Source: a virus
Virus record (IMG/VR): IMGVR_UViG_3300047299_000128
Location: 1-64,000 of that record
Length of the DNA stretch: 64,000 nucleotides
Strand: one strand, 5' to 3'
Position 1 is the stretch's first letter. Every line of letters begins with the position of its first letter. The notes below the pieces were generated by a model. It did no database searches. It saw only the letters and a list, made by a program, of their open reading frames with translations, and was not told the DNA's origin. The position numbers were made by a program, and so were the translations under genes. Of this stretch, positions 26,910 to 34,845 are shown in pieces.

Positions 26910-27077
26910 ATGAAAAACACCATTTTTTATTTTGCAAATCTTGCACTACTGCCCTTGGCATGTGTGGTGTTTTTTGCTGTGAACATGTTTAAACTGACAC
27001 GGCAAGCGATTCGGTGGACAGTAAGCGATATTACAAGTTCGTATCATGCTAACCGTAGGTATTACAACAGAAAGTAA
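26910..27077 (+). CDS. Small single-pass membrane protein
   Basis: A 55-residue protein starting MKNTIFYFANLALLPLACV, with one hydrophobic stretch at residues 5-25 followed by a basic tail. It is below the usual length cut for ORF calling but has an early promoter and an AGGA site, so it is likely real. It may be an inner membrane protein made early in infection; the function is unknown. Confidence 0.65.
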   Translation: MKNTIFYFANLALLPLACVVFFAVNMFKLTRQAIRWTVSDITSSYHANRRYYNRK

Positions 27078-27082
27078 ACAGT

Positions 27083-27313
27083 ATGCTAACAGCGGCAAAA
27101 ATTAAAACTTTAGTAGACATTAGCCCCGAAGTATTAGCTACTATGTTTAAAACTTTAAAAAAGAAAAAAGTTAAGTTTAAAACTGTCAATTTTTTGGGTA
27201 TTACAAACGGCGGCGATTTTTGTTACCATGTGACATTTTTTGACGACGAACAAGCAGAAAAAGTCTTTGTCAAATACGATCATGTAAACGATAGTATTAC
27301 AGTTGATTATTGA
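27083..27313 (+). CDS. Small early hypothetical protein
   Basis: A 76-residue Lys- and Phe-rich protein of unknown function. Its stop codon TGA lies inside the TTGACA -35 box of the next promoter. It is probably co-transcribed with the membrane peptide from the promoter at 26857. Confidence 0.6.
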   Translation: MLTAAKIKTLVDISPEVLATMFKTLKKKKVKFKTVNFLGITNGGDFCYHVTFFDDEQAEKVFVKYDHVNDSITVDY

Positions 27314-27338
27314 CACAAATTGGCTAATCCTATACAAT
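27310..27338 (+). promoter_or_regulatory. Early promoter (TTGACA-N17-TACAAT)
   Basis: TTGACA at 27310-27315 and TACAAT at 27333-27338 with a 17-base spacer that starts CAAATTGG. The upstream gene ends in the -35 box. Confidence 0.75.
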
Positions 27339-27368
27339 AGAAGTATTGTAAGTAATAAGGCACGACAA

Positions 27369-27779
27369 ATGGAAACCAAAGTAGAAGGCAGTCGCAGAAA
27401 CAGAAAGTTTGTAGAGGCACTACTGCCTTCTATGTTGTCGCAACTCAAACTGGACAACTGCACCAGAGCTTTGCTCGTCCGAGTCGAAGACGAGTGCGGG
27501 GATAACCAAGGCTTTACGCTGGACCTGACACCCGCAACAGGATCTTATTTGGTTATTATCAAACCAAACCGTAAGCTAAAAGAAATTGGACTAACACTTG
27601 CACACGAATTAGTGCATGTTAAACAAATGGCCAAGGGTATTCTCAAAAGCACCAAAACCGGTGCTACGGTTTGGGCAGGTAAACGATACTCTAAAAAAAC
27701 AAAGTATCTCGACCAGCCATGGGAAATCGAAGCGTTTAGTCGCCAAGAACTAATCCTTCGCCGTGCAATAGAAGAATAA
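27369..27779 (+). CDS. HExxH metallopeptidase-like protein
   Basis: A 136-residue protein with a zinc-protease motif His79-Glu80-x-x-His83 (LAHELVHVKQ) and a third possible ligand Glu121 in PWEIEAF. This pattern is typical of short SprT/peptidase-like zinc proteins. I place the start at 27369 because it follows the early promoter (transcript start near 27345); in-frame upstream codons overlap the promoter. The natural substrate is unknown. Early expression points to a role against host proteins or in host takeover, which is inference. Confidence 0.7.
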   Translation: METKVEGSRRNRKFVEALLPSMLSQLKLDNCTRALLVRVEDECGDNQGFTLDLTPATGSYLVIIKPNRKLKEIGLTLAHELVHVKQMAKGILKSTKTGATVWAGKRYSKKTKYLDQPWEIEAFSRQELILRRAIEE

Positions 27780-27819
27780 CAGACTAACAAACATAAACAC
27801 TCTTTTTAGGAATATAAAG

Positions 27820-29007
27820 ATGGCAACCAAACGAACAGTTAAAACAAATGACAAACTGGCATGGCGATTTGAAGCACCGGCCAAAGTGGTACACTATCGC
27901 GAAGCCGACTCTAAGTATGTCGGTGATGAACCAACTTACCCCGAAGTCGAAATCCAGCGCAAGTGGTCTACTAGTGAATACCAAGTGCAATTGATGCGCA
28001 CACTTAATTGGTATGCACATACACAAGATAAAAAGAAAAGCGCAGAATGGATGGCTGCCTTTTTGGAACGCAACCCAAAACGAGCAGAGCTAGCCAAGTC
28101 TATTCGCCGCGGTGATGCATGGCCCGGCCCTACTGTAGGGTTTGCCCTGCGAGCCGGGCGTGTTGGTCTCGAACTTCGTTTTGGCACACTTCGCCGCTTG
28201 GTTAAATTGCTTAAACAAGCCGATGCCGAAAAAACTACTACAGCAACAGTAGAAGAAGTTAAAGACGAAAAGCCAAAGTTTAATATTCAAGAACGTATGG
28301 CAGAAAAAACATCCGAGTTCCTGGGCGAGCTCGAAGGTCGATTTGATGACTTTATGAATGAGTTTAAAGGAGATCCTAAGCTAGTAGAGCTTATGACTAC
28401 AATGAACGTTCCGGCAGTGCAAGTTAAGGCAGTGCAGGAATTTATTAACAAAAAGATTGCAGAGTTTGAAGAAGTTAACTCTACCAAAGACAGTCAAGTG
28501 GTCGAAGCATACAAACACTTGGGCAAACGACAAGTCAATGCCATTATCAAATGGTGGCAACAAGCCCTGACGGATGCTAACAGCTACAACGTGGTTAAGA
28601 AAGCCGCCAAGGCTCCTCGTAAGAAGAAAGCAGTGACTCCTGAAAAGGTAGTTAGTAAACTCAAGTATATGAAAGAGTTTGCAGAGCTTAAGTTGAAAAG
28701 TGTGGACCCGACACAGATTGTCACAGCGACAGAACTTTGGGTTTATAATACAAAGAACCGTAAGTTGGGTCTTTACATTGTGGACCAATATGCAGGAGCG
28801 CTGACTGTTAAGAATAGCTCTATTGTAGGATTTGATGCTACTGCAAGTGTACAAAAGACACTTCGCAAGCCAGCAGATCAACTTAAAGATCTTGCAAGCA
28901 ACGGCAAACCGGCTGCAAAAAAATGGTTTAAGACAGTCAAGGCAACTGAGACTAAACTAAATGGTCGCATTAGCCCTGACATGATCCTTTTGAAAGCATA
29001 CAAATGA
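27820..29007 (+). CDS. Lys-rich hypothetical protein
   Basis: A 395-residue, basic protein (many Lys and Arg) of unknown function. It begins MATKRTVKTNDKLAWRFEAP. Residues about 85-140 carry several aromatic and basic residues, and a Lys-rich linker sits near residues 260-275. The stop overlaps the start of the serine hydrolase gene (ATGA). It is in the accessory block between the neck operons and may be nucleic-acid binding given its charge, but no domain is recognised. T4-like marine phages often have a similarly sized unknown protein. Confidence 0.65.
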   Translation: MATKRTVKTNDKLAWRFEAPAKVVHYREADSKYVGDEPTYPEVEIQRKWSTSEYQVQLMRTLNWYAHTQDKKKSAEWMAAFLERNPKRAELAKSIRRGDAWPGPTVGFALRAGRVGLELRFGTLRRLVKLLKQADAEKTTTATVEEVKDEKPKFNIQERMAEKTSEFLGELEGRFDDFMNEFKGDPKLVELMTTMNVPAVQVKAVQEFINKKIAEFEEVNSTKDSQVVEAYKHLGKRQVNAIIKWWQQALTDANSYNVVKKAAKAPRKKKAVTPEKVVSKLKYMKEFAELKLKSVDPTQIVTATELWVYNTKNRKLGLYIVDQYAGALTVKNSSIVGFDATASVQKTLRKPADQLKDLASNGKPAAKKWFKTVKATETKLNGRISPDMILLKAYK

Positions 29008-30107
29008 AAAAAATTATTACATTAATATGTGTTTTGGTAAATTGTTATATTGGCAATTCTGTTGCAAATGATTTGCCCTTTGCAGACAACATCTCTAAAG
29101 GATACAGGACTCTGGCTAGAGTCGAATATACTAAGTCCCCCAAGGACGAAAAAGTCATAAAGAAAAACATTAACAACGAAACAAAGCCACTATTAGATAG
29201 TGTGTTTCAATATACGGGTGCCCGGGCATTGCTTGTGTCGCAAGGCGATGATTTAATATATGAAAAATATTCTTCTTGGGGAGGAAGTCGCAATACTCCT
29301 TTAGGATATTCCATGTCGAAGAGCTTAACTGCCTTGGCAGTCGGACATGTTATTTGTGATGGACATATTAAATCAATTAATGACCCGTTGGGGAAATATG
29401 TCAAAGACTTAAAAGGAACCACATGGGGTGACGCGAGTATTCGAGACGTGCTCATGATGTCTAGTGGAGCGTTTCAAACTATTCCACAATTTAACGGGCA
29501 CAAACACTTCGAGGGTAGTAAACGACTTGGCGACACCGTTCACACTGCTAGTATGAACGAAAATTTTATTGATATAATGAAAGAACAAGACGACCGGACT
29601 TATGCTCCTGGTTCTCAATTTAATTATTCAAATTTAGATACTATTGCGCTTGGACTCTTGATCCAAAATACAGTAGGCGAATCGTTTGCAAAATACTTTG
29701 AACGCACAGTTTGGTATCATGTTGGCGCCGAAGATAATGGAGCTTGGTTTATTACTAATAAAAATCAAGCGTCGACTTATCATGGGTTTAGTGCTCGCCC
29801 GCACGACTGGATAAGGATAGGTCAGTATGTGTTGCAAGAACGCAAAAAAGATACATGTTATGGTAATTATATCAAAGAAGCAACATCTGCACAAATTGTT
29901 TCTTCCGGATTGGCTCAAAAATACGGATATCAAATCTGGGTAAATTGTGCCCCCGATGTGGATTTTTGTTTTATAGGTTGGGCAGGTCAATATCTATTAT
30001 TCAACCTAGAAAAGAATTTAGTAGTTTACCAGCACGGAGCTTCTCATAGTTCTAATATATACAGCATGCCTCGCAAGGTCCAAACCTTTATAGATAAAGT
30101 AAAGTAA
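29004..30107 (+). CDS. Secreted beta-lactamase-fold serine hydrolase
   Basis: A 367-residue protein with a signal peptide (residues 1-21, MKKIITLICV...SVA). It has the class C beta-lactamase/penicillin-binding esterase pattern: Ser103-x-x-Lys106 (SMSK), the Tyr208-Ser-Asn210 motif (NYSN) and a C-terminal 'QHGAS' near residues 343-347. It would act in the periplasm or be exported. Possible substrates are peptidoglycan peptides, esters or an antibiotic; the sequence does not decide. Its start overlaps the preceding gene, so it is co-expressed. This is unusual cargo for a T4-like phage. Confidence 0.72.
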   Translation: MKKIITLICVLVNCYIGNSVANDLPFADNISKGYRTLARVEYTKSPKDEKVIKKNINNETKPLLDSVFQYTGARALLVSQGDDLIYEKYSSWGGSRNTPLGYSMSKSLTALAVGHVICDGHIKSINDPLGKYVKDLKGTTWGDASIRDVLMMSSGAFQTIPQFNGHKHFEGSKRLGDTVHTASMNENFIDIMKEQDDRTYAPGSQFNYSNLDTIALGLLIQNTVGESFAKYFERTVWYHVGAEDNGAWFITNKNQASTYHGFSARPHDWIRIGQYVLQERKKDTCYGNYIKEATSAQIVSSGLAQKYGYQIWVNCAPDVDFCFIGWAGQYLLFNLEKNLVVYQHGASHSSNIYSMPRKVQTFIDKVK

Positions 30108-30109
30108 TC

Positions 30110-30146
30110 AAAATCTCCCGCTAAATACATTATCGGGAGATTTTTT
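30110..30146 (+). promoter_or_regulatory. Hairpin with late promoter in its loop and ribosome site in its arm
   Basis: AAAATCTCCCG (30110-30120) pairs with CGGGAGATTTT (30134-30144), enclosing a 13-base loop that holds the late promoter GCTAAATA (30120-30127). The GGGAG ribosome site of the next gene lies in the right arm, which runs into T. Late transcripts would start near 30133, after the left arm, and so keep the ribosome site free. It also looks like a terminator for upstream transcripts. Confidence 0.7.
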
Positions 30147-30893
30147 ATGGGCATACGTGACGACATTATTAAAGACATTGAATTGAGACTAGGCGGCGGC
30201 ATGGTTGATGTGGAACTAGATTCTGCACACTATGACTTGGCAGTCAATTCTGCACTTAGAAAGTATAGACAGCGAAGCCAGCGAGGGACACAAGAAAAGT
30301 TTGTTCCGTTAACTATACACGAAGAACAGCAAGAATACCAATTGCCCATGAATGTTGTATTGGTGCGAGATGTTATTATGCGACAAACCGGAACAGCAGG
30401 CACAAGTGGTTCTGGCGTAGATTTCGAACCGTTTAATACATTGTATCTAAATAACATGTTGCTACAAAACAGCAACAGCTTCCAAGGCTTGCTAAACTAT
30501 GAGTTGTATGCAGACCGCAGAGAATTACTAGCACGAATGTTTGGCGGATACGTGACATTTGACTTTAGACAAAACGACAAAAAGATATTTTTACATCGTA
30601 AGTTCAGGGGCGACGATGTTGTATTTGTTTGGTGCTGGGTAGAGCGTGATGACGAAGACTTATTATTAGATCCATACGCAAGCCCTTGGTTGAGAGATTA
30701 TGCATTTGCCCGTGCAAAGTTTATGTTAGGCGAAGCACGTTCTAAATTTGCCAGCATCGCAGGTCCGCAAGGCGGCACTAGCTTAAACGGTGATGCGCTA
30801 AAAGCAGAAGCACAAAGTGATTTGGACAAGTTAGAAGAAGACTTAAAATTGTTTACCGAAGGCGGCACACCTTACGGATTTATTATTGGATAA
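30147..30893 (+). CDS. 13: Head completion / neck protein, T4 gp13-like
   Basis: A 248-residue protein. The start 'GIRDDIIKDIELRLGGGMVDVELDSAHYDLAVNSALRKYRQRS' matches the gp13 family of T4-like marine phages. It would cap the filled head together with gp14 before tail joining. T4 gp13 is 309 residues. Here it is separated by more than 3 kb and opposite strand from gp14/15. Its expression looks controlled by the hairpin/late promoter arrangement just upstream. Confidence 0.68.
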   Translation: MGIRDDIIKDIELRLGGGMVDVELDSAHYDLAVNSALRKYRQRSQRGTQEKFVPLTIHEEQQEYQLPMNVVLVRDVIMRQTGTAGTSGSGVDFEPFNTLYLNNMLLQNSNSFQGLLNYELYADRRELLARMFGGYVTFDFRQNDKKIFLHRKFRGDDVVFVWCWVERDDEDLLLDPYASPWLRDYAFARAKFMLGEARSKFASIAGPQGGTSLNGDALKAEAQSDLDKLEEDLKLFTEGGTPYGFIIG

Positions 30894-30896
30894 TCA

Positions 30897-31190
30897 ATGA
30901 GAGAAATAAGAATAACAAGCGAAACATTTAGGCTACCGGGCGATGATCCAACTATCCCTGATGCATATGTTGATCCAGCGGCATTAGCAGAGGTTAAAAA
31001 GTTAGCGGGCATTTACGATTTTAGAAACAATCAACCATGCACTGCTACACAAGAAGTAGCACAAGAAAAACAACCAAACTTGGGTGCTTACCAACGCGAT
31101 AATGATATTAAACCCGGAACAGAAGAATGGTTTAGGCTTTGGTTCAGCCGTAAAAATCTAACTGGTGAAACTCCTTACGATAAAGACTGA
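30897..31190 (+). CDS. Small protein coupled to gp13 with KLAGI motif
   Basis: A 97-residue protein following gp13 after three bases. It contains EVKKLAGIYDF at about residues 32-42, similar to the C-terminal end of the scaffold gp22 (RKLAGIGK) and to MKLAGV in the acidic protein at 38054. It is probably a head or neck accessory protein. I recognise no family. Confidence 0.6.
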   Translation: MREIRITSETFRLPGDDPTIPDAYVDPAALAEVKKLAGIYDFRNNQPCTATQEVAQEKQPNLGAYQRDNDIKPGTEEWFRLWFSRKNLTGETPYDKD

Positions 31191-31200
31191 AAAAGTCTTT
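31182..31200 (+). terminator. Short hairpin at the end of the gp13 operon
   Basis: AAAGACT and AGTCTTT pair around GAAAA; the stop codon sits at the start of the loop. No T run follows, and the right arm merges into the -35 box of the next promoter. This suggests a compact end-and-start junction. Confidence 0.4.
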
Positions 31201-31226
31201 ACAAATGATTAGTATTGCAGTATACT
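31198..31226 (+). promoter_or_regulatory. Promoter TTTACA-N17-TATACT, predicted leaderless transcript
   Basis: TTTACA at 31198-31203 and TATACT at 31221-31226 have a 17-base spacer. The start codon at 31233 lies seven bases after the -10 box, right where transcription should begin, and no Shine-Dalgarno precedes it. Confidence 0.7.
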
Positions 31227-31232
31227 AGCAGT

Positions 31233-31721
31233 ATGAAAATTTATTTGGATATGGACGATGTTGTAGCCGACTGGCTAACACAAGCCTACGTTATTTTAGG
31301 CAAACGCTGGGAAATGGGAGAACGAATCCCACAAAACGAATGGAATCTTCTCAAAGAAGACATGCGATTTTACCGCACTCTCCCATTAAAGCCTGGTGCT
31401 ACTGAATTGGTAGCACATTGCAAAAATTTAGTCGATCAAGGCAAAGCAGAAGGCTTATTCTTCCTAACAGCTATTCCGCATGATTATTCTGTACCATATG
31501 CAGTACAAGATAAAGTATGGTGGGCAAATGATCACTTTCCCGGTATCCCTGTATTCATTGGACCATTTAGTCATGACAAGTGGCGCCGATGCAAACCGGG
31601 CGACATTTTGATTGATGACAGGATTAGTAACTGCGAAGAATGGCGCAGAGAAGGCGGACTAAGCCATATCTATAAAAACTGGCCGGATTGCAAAACATGG
31701 CTGGAGGCTACAGTAAAATGA
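31233..31721 (+). CDS. 5'(3')-deoxyribonucleotidase-like HAD hydrolase
   Basis: A 162-residue HAD-family enzyme with the signature Asp6-Met-Asp8 in MKIYLDMDDVVADW and a second acidic motif Asp128-Asp129 (ILIDDRISN). It resembles NT5C-type 5'(3')-deoxyribonucleotidases, which dephosphorylate dNMPs. With the next gene (dNMP kinase) it tunes nucleotide pools for phage DNA synthesis. I place the start at 31233, after the promoter, since the longer reading has no ribosome site. The stop overlaps the next start (ATGA). Confidence 0.8.
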   Translation: MKIYLDMDDVVADWLTQAYVILGKRWEMGERIPQNEWNLLKEDMRFYRTLPLKPGATELVAHCKNLVDQGKAEGLFFLTAIPHDYSVPYAVQDKVWWANDHFPGIPVFIGPFSHDKWRRCKPGDILIDDRISNCEEWRREGGLSHIYKNWPDCKTWLEATVK

Positions 31722-32344
31722 TTATTGGAATTTGCGGTTTTATCGGCAGCGGCAAGGACACTGTAGCTGATTACTTGGTTAACATTCATGGCTTTAGACG
31801 AGAAAGTTTTGCCAACACACTCAAGGATGCAGTGGCCGCAGTCTTTGGTTGGGACAGAGTATTGCTAGAAGGTCGTACTAAAGAAGCTCGCGAATGGCGC
31901 GAGCAAGTAGATACATGGTGGGCATCTAGGCTAAACATCCCGCACTTAACTCCTCGTTGGGTATTACAACAATGGGGCACGGAAGTTTGTCGCAAAGGCT
32001 TTCACGATGACATTTGGATTGCTAGCGTAGAAAACAAATTAAGAAAAACTAAAGATAACATTGTTATTAGTGATTGTCGCTTTCCTAATGAAATTTCCAG
32101 TATCAAACAAGCACTAGGTCAGGTTATTTGGGTACAACGCGGCGAATTGCCAAGCTGGCATATCATGGCAGGCAAAGCTAACAATGGCGATATTGTAGCT
32201 GCACAAAAACTTAAACAACTCGGTATACATGCAAGCGAAACCTCTTGGGTTGGTACAAACTTCGATGGCATATTAAATAACAACGCAAGTTTAGACGATT
32301 TATATACGCAAGTTGAGCGTTTAGTGGTGCAACCAAAACCATAA
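31718..32344 (+). CDS. Deoxynucleoside monophosphate kinase (gp1-like)
   Basis: A 208-residue kinase. The P-loop is at the extreme N-terminus (GFIGSGKDTVADY, residues 7-19), followed by a 'FANTLKDAVAAVFGWDRVLLEG' block and an HDDIWIxS motif typical of T4 gp1-like dNMP kinases. It phosphorylates dNMPs for DNA synthesis. The start at 31718 overlaps the stop of the nucleotidase gene by ATGA, so the two are translationally coupled. Confidence 0.82.
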   Translation: MIIGICGFIGSGKDTVADYLVNIHGFRRESFANTLKDAVAAVFGWDRVLLEGRTKEAREWREQVDTWWASRLNIPHLTPRWVLQQWGTEVCRKGFHDDIWIASVENKLRKTKDNIVISDCRFPNEISSIKQALGQVIWVQRGELPSWHIMAGKANNGDIVAAQKLKQLGIHASETSWVGTNFDGILNNNASLDDLYTQVERLVVQPKP

Positions 32345-32387
32345 AAATCAACAATCCGGCTAAATAGCCATCATTTCTCCAAAAAGT

Positions 32388-32395
32388 TATAAATA
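32388..32395 (+). promoter_or_regulatory. T4-type late promoter (perfect TATAAATA)
   Basis: An exact late octamer 33 bases before the tail sheath start codon, with an AAGGAG site in between. Confidence 0.8.
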
Positions 32396-32420
32396 AGTAT
32401 AACTCATAAGGAGACCAAAG

Positions 32421-34817
32421 ATGGCTACATTAGTATCCCCAGGCGTAGCAGTAAGTGTTACGGACGAAAGCCAATATGGCGGTGCAGGACAAGGCACAGT
32501 CCCGTTAATCATTTTAGCTACTCAAACAAACAAAACAAATTTAAGCGGATCCGGCTATGCTCAAGGAACTATCCCTGCAAACGCCGGTAAACCTGTCTTA
32601 TTAACAAGCCAACGAGAGCTTGTTGAATTATTCGGACAACCTCAATTCAGCGTTATTGATGGTACACCTATTCACGGTGCAGAAACTAACGAATACGGCT
32701 TGCTAGCAGCTTATAGCTTTTTAGGCATTGCCAACCGTGCTTACGTTTTACGTGCCGATATTGACTTAGCTCAATTGGATCCATCATTACTAGAACCCGC
32801 AGGCGCTCCTGTAAATGGTACATACTGGTTAGACTTATCTAGCACAAACTGGGGCGTATTTGAATCTACATCTACTGGTACTGCTAGTTGGGTCGCTAAA
32901 TCAGTAACAGTAATCGAAGACAGTGCAGATACAGTTGGCGGCACAGGCTTGTTACCTTTGAACACAAACGGTTCTGATGGCGACTATGCATTAGTTGCTA
33001 CGAGTGCAGTTTCTAGCTATCAACTATACAAAAAGATCGGCGGATCTTGGACATTAGTTTCTGATGCAGCATTAGGTAAGAGTGTTTTTGCAGCACCTCA
33101 CTATTCTATCCCTAGCGCAAGCGCTATTGGCGATGTTTGGATTAAAACTACAACTCCTAACAGCGGCTTAAAAGTTATTGTTAAGAAATATGTAGCAGCA
33201 AATGTCCCTGCAAGTAGCCCTTGGGTTGCACAAAACGTAAGCGTTTATGAATCCGATGTTGCAGCAACTGCTGGTTTTGGTAGTGCATTAAGCGCTGGTA
33301 AAGTGTACGCAAAAGTTGCAAACACTGTAGCAAACTTAGAATTACGTTATTACAATGGCACTAGCTGGTCTGCACTAGGCGAAGTAGCCGGCACACAAAG
33401 CCCAACAGGCGCAACAGCCGATGGTACATTATGGTACAGCAGCGCATTATACGCAGACTTGTATGTAAAAGCCAATGGACAATGGGAACCTATTAGCGGT
33501 TCTGTTACAATTGATTCTACAGCCCCATCTAGCCCGTCGGCTGGTGATGTTTGGGTTGACAGTAGCGATTTAGAAAACTATCCTTTCGTACATCAATATG
33601 ATGGCACATCTTGGGTAGAGCGCGACACTACAGACCAAACAACTCCAAACGGTGTTGTATTTGCAGACTTAACAACTATTGCAGCAGACACAAGCAACGG
33701 TACAGGCGGCGCAACTCCAGTCGACAGCGAAGCTCCTGATGCTTTATTATATCCAGACGGTATGTTCCTATGGAACAGTATTGTTTCTACAGGTAACGTT
33801 AAACAATACAGTTCTGCAACAGGCGTATGGAGTACATTCAGCGGTAACCAAGCTAACGGTCGTCCTTTTACTTTACGTAAAGCACAACGTCAAGCAGTAG
33901 TTCGTGCTATGCAAACTGTAGTAAATGAAAATACACAAATCCGTGAAGAAATGACATTCTTTACACTAATCGCAGCACCAGCGTACCCAGAGTTATTAGA
34001 CGAGATGGTTGCACTAAACACAGACCGTAAAGAAACAGCGTTTATTGTTGTTGACACTCCGTTCCGTTTAGCCCCTCAAGGTCAAACATTGTTAGACTGG
34101 ATGAGCGGTAACAATGCAACGGTAAACGGCGAAGCTGGTTTGATTACTAGCACTAATACAGCCGCAGCATATTATCCAAGCGGTATTACAAGCGACTTAG
34201 CTGGTAACGACGTAGTTGTTCCTGCAAGTCACATTGTATTACGTACTATGGCATACAATGACCAAGTTGCTTATCCTTGGTTCGCACCAGCAGGTTTAAC
34301 TCGTGGTGTTGTTACTAACGCAACAAACGTTGGTTACATTAACGGCGAAGGCGAATTTGTTCCAGTAGCGCTAACTAATGGTCAGCGTGATACATTATAC
34401 GGAGATGGCAGCAGAGTTGGTATTAACCCAATCGCTCGTTTCCCAGGACAAGGCTTATTTGTATTCGGTCAACGAACACTACAAAGCCATGCAAGTGCAT
34501 TAGACAGAGTAAACGTAAGCCGTTTAGTTGCTTACTTACGTGAGCGTTTTGATCCGTTGGCTCGCCCGTTCATATTCGAACCTAACGACCAAATCACTCG
34601 TGCTAATGCTAAACAAGTTTTCGATGGCTTCTTAGGTGACTTATTATCTAAGCGAGCTATCTATGACTTTATCGTTGTTTGCGATGACACAAACAATACC
34701 CCTGCCAGAATTGACAGAAACGAACTATGGATCGACGTTGCTATTGAGCCAGTGAAAGCTGCTGAATTTATCTACATTCCAATTCGTGTTGTTAACACAG
34801 GCGAGTTATCAGCCTGA
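32421..34817 (+). CDS. 18: Tail sheath protein, T4 gp18-like, with enlarged insertion
   Basis: A 798-residue contractile sheath protein. The N-terminus 'LVSPGVAVSVTDES' and the C-terminal half from about residue 478 ('RPFTLRKAQRQAVVRAMQ', 'RDTLYGDGSRVGINPIARF', 'FDPLARPFIFEPND') are conserved gp18 features. Residues about 128-478 form a large insertion with repeated GTSW and GDVW type beta modules like those in fibre and neck proteins; it should be exposed on the outside of the tail. It is preceded by a late promoter and AAGGAG site. T4 gp18 is 659 residues. Confidence 0.9.
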   Translation: MATLVSPGVAVSVTDESQYGGAGQGTVPLIILATQTNKTNLSGSGYAQGTIPANAGKPVLLTSQRELVELFGQPQFSVIDGTPIHGAETNEYGLLAAYSFLGIANRAYVLRADIDLAQLDPSLLEPAGAPVNGTYWLDLSSTNWGVFESTSTGTASWVAKSVTVIEDSADTVGGTGLLPLNTNGSDGDYALVATSAVSSYQLYKKIGGSWTLVSDAALGKSVFAAPHYSIPSASAIGDVWIKTTTPNSGLKVIVKKYVAANVPASSPWVAQNVSVYESDVAATAGFGSALSAGKVYAKVANTVANLELRYYNGTSWSALGEVAGTQSPTGATADGTLWYSSALYADLYVKANGQWEPISGSVTIDSTAPSSPSAGDVWVDSSDLENYPFVHQYDGTSWVERDTTDQTTPNGVVFADLTTIAADTSNGTGGATPVDSEAPDALLYPDGMFLWNSIVSTGNVKQYSSATGVWSTFSGNQANGRPFTLRKAQRQAVVRAMQTVVNENTQIREEMTFFTLIAAPAYPELLDEMVALNTDRKETAFIVVDTPFRLAPQGQTLLDWMSGNNATVNGEAGLITSTNTAAAYYPSGITSDLAGNDVVVPASHIVLRTMAYNDQVAYPWFAPAGLTRGVVTNATNVGYINGEGEFVPVALTNGQRDTLYGDGSRVGINPIARFPGQGLFVFGQRTLQSHASALDRVNVSRLVAYLRERFDPLARPFIFEPNDQITRANAKQVFDGFLGDLLSKRAIYDFIVVCDDTNNTPARIDRNELWIDVAIEPVKAAEFIYIPIRVVNTGELSA

Positions 34818-34823
34818 TAAATA
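34816..34823 (+). promoter_or_regulatory. Late promoter variant (GATAAATA)
   Basis: One mismatch from TATAAATA, overlapping the sheath stop codon and 30 bases upstream of the tail tube start. Confidence 0.5.
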
Positions 34824-34845
34824 AATAGCCGAAGGAGAATAAGAC

